Origin: Oceanimonas marisflavi
Lineage (GTDB): Bacteria > Pseudomonadota > Gammaproteobacteria > Enterobacterales > Aeromonadaceae
Assembly: GCF_003049725.1 (NCBI RefSeq)
Contig: NZ_QAGM01000009.1
Span: forward strand, 1 to 64,000
Length of the DNA stretch: 64,000 nucleotides
Direction of reading: 5' to 3'
The notes beneath the pieces were generated by a model. The model had not been told where the DNA came from, searched no databases, and was given only the letters and a program-made list of their open reading frames with translations. Of the stretch, positions 27,016 through 33,509 are shown piece after piece (position 1 is the stretch's first letter; each line of letters starts with the position of its first letter). A program made the position numbers and the translations under genes.

Positions 27016-27028
27016 TCGCATATCGCAA
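27016..27028. promoter_or_regulatory. LuxO-box-like site, proximal
   Basis: TCGCATATCGCAA is a near-perfect palindrome matching 11 of 13 positions of TTGCAWWWTGCAA. Its centre lies 40 bp from the distal site, close to four helical turns, and about 89 bp upstream of the predicted sRNA start. Confidence 0.62.
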
Positions 27029-27084
27029 CAGTGAATTTTGGCTGAAAATGGCCGCAAAGCCTTGTGGGACGGGGTTTTGAAAAG

Positions 27085-27101
27085 TTGGCACGATACTTTC
27101 A
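27085..27101 (+). promoter_or_regulatory. Sigma-54-type promoter of the moaA-luxU intergenic sRNA
   Basis: TTGGCACG-ATAC-TTTCA. The -24 element is a full match to TTGGCACG and the spacing to the -12 element is correct (GG, ten bases, then TC). The -12 element is TTTCA instead of TTGCA, one mismatch. Overlapping TATATATAA could also serve as a sigma-70 -10 with TTGAAA at 27077, so the sigma factor is not certain. Confidence 0.6.
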
Positions 27102-27110
27102 TATATATAA

Positions 27111-27185
27111 ACAGTCGTTTTTATCCCGTGCTCTCTTCAGCTCCCGCTGAAGTTCGGCCAACCCATTGGGTTGGCCATTTTTTTT
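27111..27185 (+). ncRNA. Candidate LuxO-activated sRNA (Qrr-like by context)
   Basis: The predicted ~75-nt plus-strand RNA has a U-rich single-stranded 5' part, hairpin CTTCAGC-TCCC-GCTGAAG (27135-27152) and a terminator with a 9-bp perfect stem and eight Ts. No plus-strand gene lies upstream to explain this terminator; the flanking moaA and luxU are both on the minus strand. Two LuxO-box-like sites and a sigma-54-type promoter precede it, and luxO, a sigma-54 activator gene, is adjacent. In Vibrio, LuxO~P drives Qrr sRNAs from this kind of promoter. The RNA does not contain the Qrr core I know from Vibrio (around CUGACGUUGUUAGUG), so it is either a diverged Qrr or a different LuxO target. 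Confidence 0.6.
27156..27185 (+). terminator. Terminator of the moaA-luxU intergenic sRNA
   Basis: GGCCAACCC-ATT-GGGTTGGCC, A, then eight Ts. The T-run is on the plus strand. The same stem would also end luxU transcripts only weakly on the minus strand. Confidence 0.9.
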
Positions 27186-27191
27186 GTCTGC

Positions 27192-27566
27192 TTACCGGCC
27201 TTCCCGCTGTGTTTTCACCTGTGGCAGGGTATCGGCCAACGCCTCTTGCCAGGCGTTCATCAGCAATGAAATTTCATCACCGTCCTGCCTGCGGCAGGCT
27301 GCCTCCAGTTTTTCTGCCAGGAACTGGCAACGCAGCGCTCCATAGCTGCCACAGGCCGATTTCAGGCTGTGGCACCAGCGGGCCATCTCTTCCGTGTCCT
27401 GCGCAGTAAATGCCCGGGCCAGGGATTCCCCCTGCTGCACTCCGTCTTCGGCAAACAACGCCAGCAATCGCGCCAGCGCGTCACTGCCCAGCTCCCGTTC
27501 CAGTTGCTCCAGCCGGGCAGGATCAAGCAAGGGCAGGCGCCGGTACAACCGCTGCCAGTCAGCCAT
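27192..27566 (-). CDS. luxU: LuxU-like histidine phosphotransfer protein
   Basis: 124-aa Hpt-domain protein. The phosphorylatable His66 lies in ARWCHSLKSACGSYGA, within a four-helix layout. Directly after luxO it corresponds to LuxU, which passes phosphate from hybrid quorum-sensing kinases to LuxO. The ATG at 27566 overlaps the end of luxO by eight bases, so translation is coupled; the open frame upstream lies inside luxO. No sensor kinase is encoded nearby. Confidence 0.85.
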   Translation of the reverse strand: MADWQRLYRRLPLLDPARLEQLERELGSDALARLLALFAEDGVQQGESLARAFTAQDTEEMARWCHSLKSACGSYGALRCQFLAEKLEAACRRQDGDEISLLMNAWQEALADTLPQVKTQREGR

Positions 27567-28938
27567 TGTCGTCTCCCCAGCTTTGCAGCTTGCGGTAAAT
27601 GGTGGACGGGCTGACTTCAAGCAGTGCCGCCGCCCGGGAGATATTCCCCTCACAGTGGGCAATGGTGCGCTCAATGGCCTGTCGCTCGATCACCGCCAGC
27701 GGCAAAATAGGCTGCGGCGTCTGCGCCAGCTCCCGCTCTGCGGCCGGCATCTCGGACAAGGGTCGGTCAAGGGGCGCGGGCAGCATATCGACGTCGATCC
27801 ACTCTCCCCGGTGCAATACCACGGCATTACGGATCACGTTTTGCAGCTGGCGTACGTTACCCGGCCAGTGATAGGCCTGAAAACGATCCTTGGTCGTTTC
27901 TGACAGGCCCACAAACTCCTTGCCTTCTTCCCGGGAAGCCTGACGCACCAGGGCAGTGGCAATACTGATGACATCGGCCCCCCGCTCTCTGAGCGGCGGC
28001 AGGTGCACCGGGATCACGTGCAGACGGTAATACAGATCTTCCCGAAAGCGCCCCTGCTCCACTTCCACCAGCGGATCACGGTTGGTGGCACAGACAATGC
28101 GTACATCCACCTTGACGTGATTGGAGCTGCCCACCGGCTGAATAAGGCCGGTCTGCAAAAAGCGCAGCAGCTTGCTTTGCAGCTCCAGATCCATTTCGCA
28201 GATCTCGTCCATAAACAGGGTGCCCCCGTTGGCGCGGATCACGGCACCGTCCCTGTCCTGCAGGGCGCCGGTAAAGGCACCCTTGATATGGCCGAACAGT
28301 TCGCTTTCCATCAGATCCCGGGGAATGGCGGCACAGTTCAGGGCAATAAAGGGGCCCTCGGCCCGGCCACTGAGCTGGTGAATGGCCTCGGCACAGACTT
28401 CCTTGCCGGTACCGCTTTCACCGGTAATAAAAACAGTGGCGGTGCTGGGGGCCGCGTTTTCAATCAGCCGGTACACCTTCTGCATCGGCAGGCTTTCACC
28501 AATGAAGCCCTGAAAGCGCTCCCGCTCGATTTCGTGGCGGTATTGATTGACCAGCCGGTTGAGATGACGGAACTGCATGGTGTTGTGCAGGGTGACCTTG
28601 AGTCGCTCCGCCTCCACCGGCTTGCTGATAAAGTCGTGGGCGCCCAGGCGCATGGCGTCAACCGCCACATCCACCGAGCCATGTGCCGTCATCACTATGG
28701 TGGTGATATTCAGCTGCTCCTGGTGCAACCATTGCAAAATTTCCATGCCCGGCATATCGGGCAGGATCAGATCCAGTAACAAAATATCGGGGGGCTGGCG
28801 ACGAATATGCTCCAGCGCCTGCTGGCCATTGCTGACCACGGTCAGCGACAAAGGCTCGTCCTGCAAAAACAACTGATACATGGCCGCCAGTGAAGGTGTA
28901 TCTTCCACCATCAGGACATTCAGCCTTTCCTCTACCAT
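27559..28938 (-). CDS. luxO: LuxO, sigma-54-dependent quorum-sensing response regulator
   Basis: 459 aa. The receiver domain (about 1-120) carries phospho-acceptor Asp56 (DILLLDLILPDMPG). The AAA+ domain has Walker A GESGTGKE (173-180), the sigma-54 contact loop GAFTGA (220-225) and Walker B LFMDE. A C-terminal Fis-type helix-turn-helix (NISRAAALLEVSPSTIYRKL) completes the protein. Length, domain order and the luxU gene behind it fit Vibrio LuxO, which at low cell density activates Qrr sRNAs. The moa cluster on the other side of luxU matches the V. cholerae order as I recall it. Candidate sRNA targets flank the operon on both sides. Confidence 0.92.
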   Translation of the reverse strand: MVEERLNVLMVEDTPSLAAMYQLFLQDEPLSLTVVSNGQQALEHIRRQPPDILLLDLILPDMPGMEILQWLHQEQLNITTIVMTAHGSVDVAVDAMRLGAHDFISKPVEAERLKVTLHNTMQFRHLNRLVNQYRHEIERERFQGFIGESLPMQKVYRLIENAAPSTATVFITGESGTGKEVCAEAIHQLSGRAEGPFIALNCAAIPRDLMESELFGHIKGAFTGALQDRDGAVIRANGGTLFMDEICEMDLELQSKLLRFLQTGLIQPVGSSNHVKVDVRIVCATNRDPLVEVEQGRFREDLYYRLHVIPVHLPPLRERGADVISIATALVRQASREEGKEFVGLSETTKDRFQAYHWPGNVRQLQNVIRNAVVLHRGEWIDVDMLPAPLDRPLSEMPAAERELAQTPQPILPLAVIERQAIERTIAHCEGNISRAAALLEVSPSTIYRKLQSWGDDNG

Positions 28939-29010
28939 TGCGTTTCTCTCGTTGTTTCCATACCAATTATTTTCAGCTTTGGGCTAAAAAGGGCTTGCCT
29001 CGCGGCAACT

Positions 29011-29024
29011 TAATGTTAACATTA
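29011..29024. promoter_or_regulatory. Palindrome upstream of luxO
   Basis: TAATGTTAACATTA is a perfect 14-bp palindrome in the luxO/ybgI intergenic region. It overlaps a possible sigma-70 -35 (TTAACA 29016-29021, with TATGAC 29038-29043 as -10, plus strand). A second inverted repeat, TTGCC-TCGC-GGCAA (28995-29008), is adjacent. Either could bind a regulator of luxO or of the divergent transcript. Confidence 0.4.
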
Positions 29025-29048
29025 TTTCAACATTCGGTATGACTCATT

Positions 29049-29064
29049 TGTCACTCTTGTTGCC
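29049..29064 (+). promoter_or_regulatory. Sigma-54-like element divergent from luxO
   Basis: TGTCACT-CTTG-TTGCC has the spacing and most bases of TGGCACG-N4-TTGCW, but the important GG is GT. A sigma-70 alternative exists about 10 bp upstream, so this is a weak call. Confidence 0.35.
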
Positions 29065-29074
29065 CGCATTTCCA

Positions 29075-29164
29075 TACGTTAGCGCGATGTGAAAACGAAG
29101 CCTCTTTTTATGCCCGTGTGGCTGCTGCGAAACCAGGGTCGGATCTCCGCCCTGGTCTTTTTTT
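29075..29164 (+). ncRNA. Candidate sRNA divergent from luxO
   Basis: A plus-strand transcript in the 230-bp luxO-ybgI gap is implied by a strong terminator whose T-run faces plus: ACCAGGG ... CCCTGGT (29132-29138, 29150-29156) with an inner CGGA/TCCG pair, then C and seven Ts. Both flanking genes are on the minus strand, so no known gene uses it. In Vibrio, qrr1 occupies this divergent position next to luxO. I see no Qrr core. The 5' end is uncertain: about 29050 from the sigma-70-like promoter or about 29075 from the sigma-54-like one. Confidence 0.5.
29132..29164 (+). terminator. Terminator in the luxO-ybgI gap
   Basis: Seven-bp outer stem with a four-bp inner stem and seven Ts on the plus strand. 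Confidence 0.85.
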
Positions 29165-29168
29165 ATGC

Positions 29169-29927
29169 TCAGGCCGGATTGTCGATATCGACAAAGTCCA
29201 CCTCAAAACCGTGCTGGCTGGCCAGCCATTCGCCGAGTGCCTTAACACCATAACGTTCGGTGGCATGATGGCCCGCCGCAAAGAAATGCACCCCCTGCTC
29301 TCTGGCCGAGTGCACCGTCTGCTCCGACACTTCACCGCTGATAAAGGCATCCATACCCTGCTCCGCCGCCAGATCGATATAGCCCTGGCCACCCCCGGTG
29401 CACCAGCCAATGCGCCGGATCAGTTCCGGACCGGCATCTCCCACATGTAACACACTGCGACCCAGGCGCTGCTCAATGCGTGCCGCCAGCTCGGCACCGC
29501 TCACGGGCGGGTTCAGTTCACCGGCCATGGCCACCGACAGTTCATTGCCGGGCTCAAGCGGGCCGGTTACGCGAATACCGAGCAAACTGGCCAGCCGGGC
29601 GTTGTTGCCAAGCTCGGGGGCAATATCCAGCGGCAGATGATAGGCATAAAGATTGATGTCATGGCCGAGCAACGCCTTCAGCCGGCGGCGCTTGATGCCG
29701 CGCACCGGCTGGGACTCGCCCTTCCAGAAATAGCCATGGTGCACCAGAATGGCATCGGCATTCAGCTCAATGGCCCGGTCGATCAAGGCCTGACTGGCGG
29801 TCACCCCGGTCACGATATGGCGCACGTCTGCACGGCCTTCCACTTGCAGTCCGTTCGGGCAATAATCCCGAATGGCATTCACGTTCAGCTGCCGGTTGAG
29901 CAGCTGTTCGAGCTCGATATTATTCAT
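29169..29927 (-). CDS. ybgI: NIF3/YbgI-family metal-binding protein
   Basis: 252 aa (E. coli YbgI 247), NIF3 superfamily, usually a toroidal hexamer with a dinuclear metal site. Metal ligands are visible in ILVHHGYFWKGE (two His), the second half FISGEVSEQTVHSARE, and FFAAGHHATERYGVKALGEWL. DYCPNGLQVEG near the N-terminus is the family hallmark. It has been linked to GTP cyclohydrolase-like folds and metal insertion, but its role is not settled. I chose the ATG at 29927; the longer frame runs into the divergent DUF1853 gene. Confidence 0.9.
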   Translation of the reverse strand: MNNIELEQLLNRQLNVNAIRDYCPNGLQVEGRADVRHIVTGVTASQALIDRAIELNADAILVHHGYFWKGESQPVRGIKRRRLKALLGHDINLYAYHLPLDIAPELGNNARLASLLGIRVTGPLEPGNELSVAMAGELNPPVSGAELAARIEQRLGRSVLHVGDAGPELIRRIGWCTGGGQGYIDLAAEQGMDAFISGEVSEQTVHSAREQGVHFFAAGHHATERYGVKALGEWLASQHGFEVDFVDIDNPA

Positions 29928-29979
29928 GCCGGCTCCCGTTATTTGAAATGGGTCTATTGTAAAGCAAAAGAGGAGGGTT

Positions 29980-30822
29980 ATGGGCCTTTTACTGGACGAG
30001 TTATTGGATCGGCTTGTCAACAACGAGGTGCGTGACCTGGCATGGGCCATCGGCAGCCCGGGTCTGTTGCCCGGTCTGCCAATGGCTCCTGACGACGACT
30101 GGTATGCCGGCTTGCTGGAGGAATACCATCCGCGCCTGCTGGCACTGGATCAGGATCCCGCCGTGCTGCACCGGCACTGCAGGCAATGTCGTCGTCTGGG
30201 TCAGTACTTTGAAGCCCTGTGGCACTTTTTTCTGCTCGATCACGCACGCTTTCAGGTGCTGGGCTATAACCGCCAGCAGGTCGTGGGCGGACGCACACTC
30301 GGGGCCTTTGATCTGCTGCTGTGGGATCACCGGCACCGGCGTATAGAGCACTGGGAGCTGGCCGTTAAGTTCTATTTGATCACCGACACTCAGGCGCCGC
30401 AGGACAGCGCCTTGGGCATCAACCCGTGCGACAGGCTGAGACGCAAGCTGGATCATATGCAGCAGCACCAGCTGCAGCTGAGCCGCCAGCCGGCCGTGCG
30501 CCGGGCACTGATGGCCGAGGGACTGATGCCGGAGCGCACCCGGCTGGTCATGAAAGGCAGGCTGTTCTATCCACTGGGCGCGCCCCTGCCCGAAGGCAAT
30601 GACACCCATATTGGCAGATGGGGCCACAAGGCGCCGGGCACTGGCTTTGAGCCGCAACACAAGCTGGGATGGATGACCGGTGGCCGGTACACGGACGAAT
30701 GCCGGGATCGGCAAAATTACCGGGACAAAAACGGTAACTGGTATGTAAAAGTAAACAAGAACTGGAACGAGAAAATACAGGAGAGAAAAATGGAGGCGCG
30801 TTCCGGAGTCGAACCGGACTGA
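29980..30822 (+). CDS. DUF1853-family protein whose 3' end overlaps tRNA-Cys
   Basis: 280 aa. DUF1853 blocks are visible: VRDLAWAIGSPGLL, RRLGQYFEALWHFFL, GGRTLGAFDLLLWD and RRIEHWELAVKFYL, a core that recalls restriction-like nucleases (D, then E-x-K). Function is unknown to me. The ATG at 29980 follows GAGGAGG. The last ~10 codons read through the antisense of tRNA-Cys (30791-30864) and stop inside it, and the preceding ~30 residues are Lys/Asn-rich and unlike the rest. The original stop was probably lost by a nearby rearrangement or indel, though annotation as a full gene is reasonable. Confidence 0.8.
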   Translation: MGLLLDELLDRLVNNEVRDLAWAIGSPGLLPGLPMAPDDDWYAGLLEEYHPRLLALDQDPAVLHRHCRQCRRLGQYFEALWHFFLLDHARFQVLGYNRQQVVGGRTLGAFDLLLWDHRHRRIEHWELAVKFYLITDTQAPQDSALGINPCDRLRRKLDHMQQHQLQLSRQPAVRRALMAEGLMPERTRLVMKGRLFYPLGAPLPEGNDTHIGRWGHKAPGTGFEPQHKLGWMTGGRYTDECRDRQNYRDKNGNWYVKVNKNWNEKIQERKMEARSGVEPD

Positions 30823-30864
30823 ACGGATTTGCAATCCGCTGCATAACCGCTTTGCTAACGCGCC
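30791..30864 (-). tRNA. tRNA-Cys (GCA)
   Basis: 74-nt minus-strand cloverleaf beginning GGCGCGTTAGCAAAGCGGTT and ending CGCGCCTCCA, with anticodon GCA in the loop ATTGCAAAT. The CCA is encoded. It overlaps the 3' end of the DUF1853 frame on the other strand. Confidence 0.96.
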
Positions 30865-30874
30865 TTTGCAGATT

Positions 30875-30950
30875 TGGAGCGGGAAACGAGATTCGAACTC
30901 GCGACCCCAACCTTGGCAAGGTTGTGCTCTACCAGCTGAGCTATTCCCGC
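30875..30950 (-). tRNA. tRNA-Gly (GCC)
   Basis: 76-nt minus-strand tRNA beginning GCGGGAATAGCTCAGCTGGT and ending TTTCCCGCTCCA, with anticodon GCC (CTTGCCAAG). It is followed after 10 bp by tRNA-Cys, so the two are co-transcribed. Confidence 0.97.
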
Positions 30951-31002
30951 ATACAAGCTTTGACTTGATGTTTCAACAGCTGGTCGCTGTTGATGGAGTG
31001 GC

Positions 31003-31030
31003 ATTATAGGCAGGCCGCTGAGCAATACAA
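31003..31030 (-). promoter_or_regulatory. Promoter of the tRNA-Gly/tRNA-Cys pair
   Basis: On the minus strand TTGTAT (31025-31030), 16 bp, and a consensus -10 TATAAT (31003-31008), followed by a short leader to the tRNA-Gly 5' end at 30950. Confidence 0.7.
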
Positions 31031-31149
31031 GTCATTTTTCTCACATTTGCTTCATTTGCTTTTATTTTCAGCACCTTGGACAATTTTTGGCTGGCGGGGC
31101 ACCTGCTGTCTGGTTACCCTTGGCGTCAGTCCCCGTTAAGGAGTTTTTT

Positions 31150-32874
31150 ATGCGCCTGCTTCTGCTTGCCCTGCTCTGGCTGCCCCTGGCCCATGCCGAT
31201 AACAGACCGCCTCCCGAGGCCGCCACCGGCTGGCAGGATCAGCCTCTGGTTCATGCCGGCAAGGCCATGGTGGTCACCGCCAATCCCCACGCCAGCCAGG
31301 CGGCACAGGACATGCTGGCCAGAGGGGGCAGTGCCGTGGACGCCATGATCGCGGCCCAGATGGTGCTGGCTCTGGTTGAACCCCAGTCTTCCGGGCTGGG
31401 TGGTGGCGGCTTCATGGTACACTGGCAGCAGGATACACGGAAAATTACCACTCTGGACGGACGGGAAACGGCCCCGCTGCAGGCCCCGGACACCCTGTTT
31501 CTCGATGAGAATGGCCAGCCTCTGGCATTTATGGATGCGGTGATCGGCGGTAAATCGGTAGGCACCCCCGGCACCGTAATGCTGATGTGGCAGGCCCACC
31601 AGCGTTTCGGCACCCTGCCCTGGCGCGATTTGTTTGTGCCCGCCATCACCCTGGCGCTGAACGGCTTTGATGTCTCTCCGCGGCTGGCCCGGCTGATCGC
31701 GCAAAACAGTGACAGCCTGCTTCGGGATGCCGACAGCCGCCACTATTTTTTTGATGACCAGGGCCAGCCACTCACCGCCGGCCACCGCCTTGTCAATCCT
31801 CTGCTGGCGGCCCTGCTCACCCGGATCAGCATTGAAGGTCCCTCCGCCTTTTACACCGGTAAAATGGCCCAGATGATGGTCAGCAAGGTGCAAAACGCCG
31901 GCTCACCCGGTTATCTTGCCCTGGAAGACCTGGCCCAGTACCGGGTTCAGGAACGCCCGGCCCTGTGCTTTCCCTACCGGCAATACAAAGTCTGCGGTAT
32001 GGGGCCACCCAGCTCCGGCGCCCTGGCGCTGGGACAGATTCTGGGTATGCTGTCTCACTTTGAACTGAGCCGGATGGGCCCCACCTCACCAGACGCCTGG
32101 CGGCTGATTGCCGATGCCTCACGCCTGGCGTTTGCCGACCGTGGCCGCTACGCGACCGACAGTGATTTTGTACCGGTACCGGTCGAGGGCCTGCTCGACG
32201 CCAGCTACCTGGCCGAACGAGCCCAATTACTGAAAAACAGCCATCAGGCTCTGCCCGCCGTCACGCCGGGAACACCCAAAGGTCACTGGCCCACGTCTTC
32301 CGATGCTTCGCCCGAGTTTCCTTCCACCACGCACCTCAACATTATTGATGCCAGCGGCAACGCAGTGTCGCTCACCTCCACCATTGAAAATGCCTTTGGC
32401 TCCCGCCTGATGGTTCAGGGGTTTCTGCTCAACAATGAACTGACCGATTTTGCCTTTTCTCCCAGAATCAATGGAATACCGGTGGCCAACCGGCTGGAGC
32501 CGGGAAAGCGACCGCGCTCCTCCATGAGCCCGACCCTGGTATTTGACGACAGAGACCAGCTGCTGCTGGTGCTGGGCTCACCGGGCGGCAGCAGCATTAT
32601 TGGCTATGTGCTGCACACCCTGATAAACGTACTCGACTGGGGCATGAATGTGCGTGAGGCCGTGCATCAGCCCCATGTGCTGCATCGGGGAGGCGTACTT
32701 GAGATGGAGCCCTTCGGCCGCAACCAGGCCCTGCTGCCGGCCATGAAGGCGCTCGGCTTTGACATTCGTACCACAGAGCTCAACTCCGGCCTGCATGTCA
32801 TTATGCAAAATAACACGGGTCTGACAGGGGCTGCCGACCCCCGCCGGGAAGGGCAGGCGCTGGCCGCCGACTGA
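31150..32874 (+). CDS. ggt: Gamma-glutamyltransferase
   Basis: 574-aa periplasmic Ntn-hydrolase. It has a signal peptide (RLLLLALLWLPLAHA, cut near residue 17). The precursor is cleaved autocatalytically before the nucleophile Thr393 in PSTTHLNIID, giving large and small subunits. Other family marks are SSGLGGGGFMVHW, RETAP, PGKRPRSSMSPT and GSPGGSSIIGYV. It hydrolyses or transpeptidates glutathione and other gamma-glutamyl compounds. The ATG at 31150 has a good AAGGAG; the upstream in-frame start at 31087 lacks one. The alkyltransferase-like gene follows after 21 bp, probably co-transcribed. Confidence 0.93.
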   Translation: MRLLLLALLWLPLAHADNRPPPEAATGWQDQPLVHAGKAMVVTANPHASQAAQDMLARGGSAVDAMIAAQMVLALVEPQSSGLGGGGFMVHWQQDTRKITTLDGRETAPLQAPDTLFLDENGQPLAFMDAVIGGKSVGTPGTVMLMWQAHQRFGTLPWRDLFVPAITLALNGFDVSPRLARLIAQNSDSLLRDADSRHYFFDDQGQPLTAGHRLVNPLLAALLTRISIEGPSAFYTGKMAQMMVSKVQNAGSPGYLALEDLAQYRVQERPALCFPYRQYKVCGMGPPSSGALALGQILGMLSHFELSRMGPTSPDAWRLIADASRLAFADRGRYATDSDFVPVPVEGLLDASYLAERAQLLKNSHQALPAVTPGTPKGHWPTSSDASPEFPSTTHLNIIDASGNAVSLTSTIENAFGSRLMVQGFLLNNELTDFAFSPRINGIPVANRLEPGKRPRSSMSPTLVFDDRDQLLLVLGSPGGSSIIGYVLHTLINVLDWGMNVREAVHQPHVLHRGGVLEMEPFGRNQALLPAMKALGFDIRTTELNSGLHVIMQNNTGLTGAADPRREGQALAAD

Positions 32875-32895
32875 GTCACCATTCCGGAGAAGCCG

Positions 32896-33234
32896 ATGAA
32901 TACTGCCAACAGACAGGCCATATTGAAACTGCTTGTGCTGATCCCCACGGGGCGGGTGGTCAGCTATGGCCAGCTGGCCGATCTGGCGGGCCTTCCGGGA
33001 CGGGCACGACTGGCCGGGCGTGTACTGCGGGAAAGCGACACTTCCGCCCTGCCCTGGCACAGGGTGGTGGCTGCTGATGGCCGTATCAGCCTGCCGGCCG
33101 GCAGTGCCGAGGCACAGGAACAACGGCAGCGGCTGTTGGCGGAAGGCGTGATCGTTACCGGCCGGCGAATAGACATGAAAAAGCACCAGTGGCGGCCCGA
33201 CTTGGCCGCGCTGCTGATGCTGATGGACGGGTAA
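32896..33234 (+). CDS. Alkyltransferase-like protein (ATL)
   Basis: 112-aa homologue of the C-terminal domain of O6-alkylguanine-DNA alkyltransferase. The reactive PCHRV cysteine is replaced by Trp (PWHRVV), as in E. coli YbaZ (Atl). Such proteins bind O6-alkylguanine and flag it for nucleotide excision repair without repairing it themselves. The DNA-binding helix region GRVVSYGQLADLAGLPGRAR with the Arg finger is intact. It follows ggt closely. Confidence 0.9.
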   Translation: MNTANRQAILKLLVLIPTGRVVSYGQLADLAGLPGRARLAGRVLRESDTSALPWHRVVAADGRISLPAGSAEAQEQRQRLLAEGVIVTGRRIDMKKHQWRPDLAALLMLMDG

Positions 33235-33246
33235 GGTGCAAATACG

Positions 33247-33411
33247 TCAATCCAGCTCGTCGAGCAGATCGCTCACATGTACCTGAAAAGGAATGGTTTC
33301 GTCTTCGCGCTGTAACAGCACCACTTCGTTATTGACGTCCACTTCCAGCACATACCCCGAACCTTCTGTGGTATGGCAGATCATGCCCGGCCTCACTTCA
33401 CGAATATCCAT
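33247..33411 (-). CDS. Small conserved-looking hypothetical protein (54 aa)
   Basis: The ATG at 33411 follows a good AGGAGTG site and the frame stops at 33247. The 54-residue acidic product (MDIREVRPGMICHTTEG, then VLEVDVNNEVVLLQR, ending VSDLLDELD) alternates beta-type segments and looks like a compact soluble domain. I do not recognise the family. It lies between the ATL gene and topA and faces the ATL gene. Confidence 0.6.
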   Translation of the reverse strand: MDIREVRPGMICHTTEGSGYVLEVDVNNEVVLLQREDETIPFQVHVSDLLDELD

Positions 33412-33509
33412 ATTCACTCCTGCTCAGGCTCGGCCTGATGTGGTTGCACTCGATTCCCTGTGCTCAAGAGTCCGGCGATATCAGCCCGACGCTAAGCCGG
33501 GCCCTGTCG

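Noticed and set aside
27111..27185. Direct naming of the intergenic RNA as qrr
   Set aside because: The context fits, but the conserved Qrr core known from Vibrio is absent, so a gene name would overstate the evidence.
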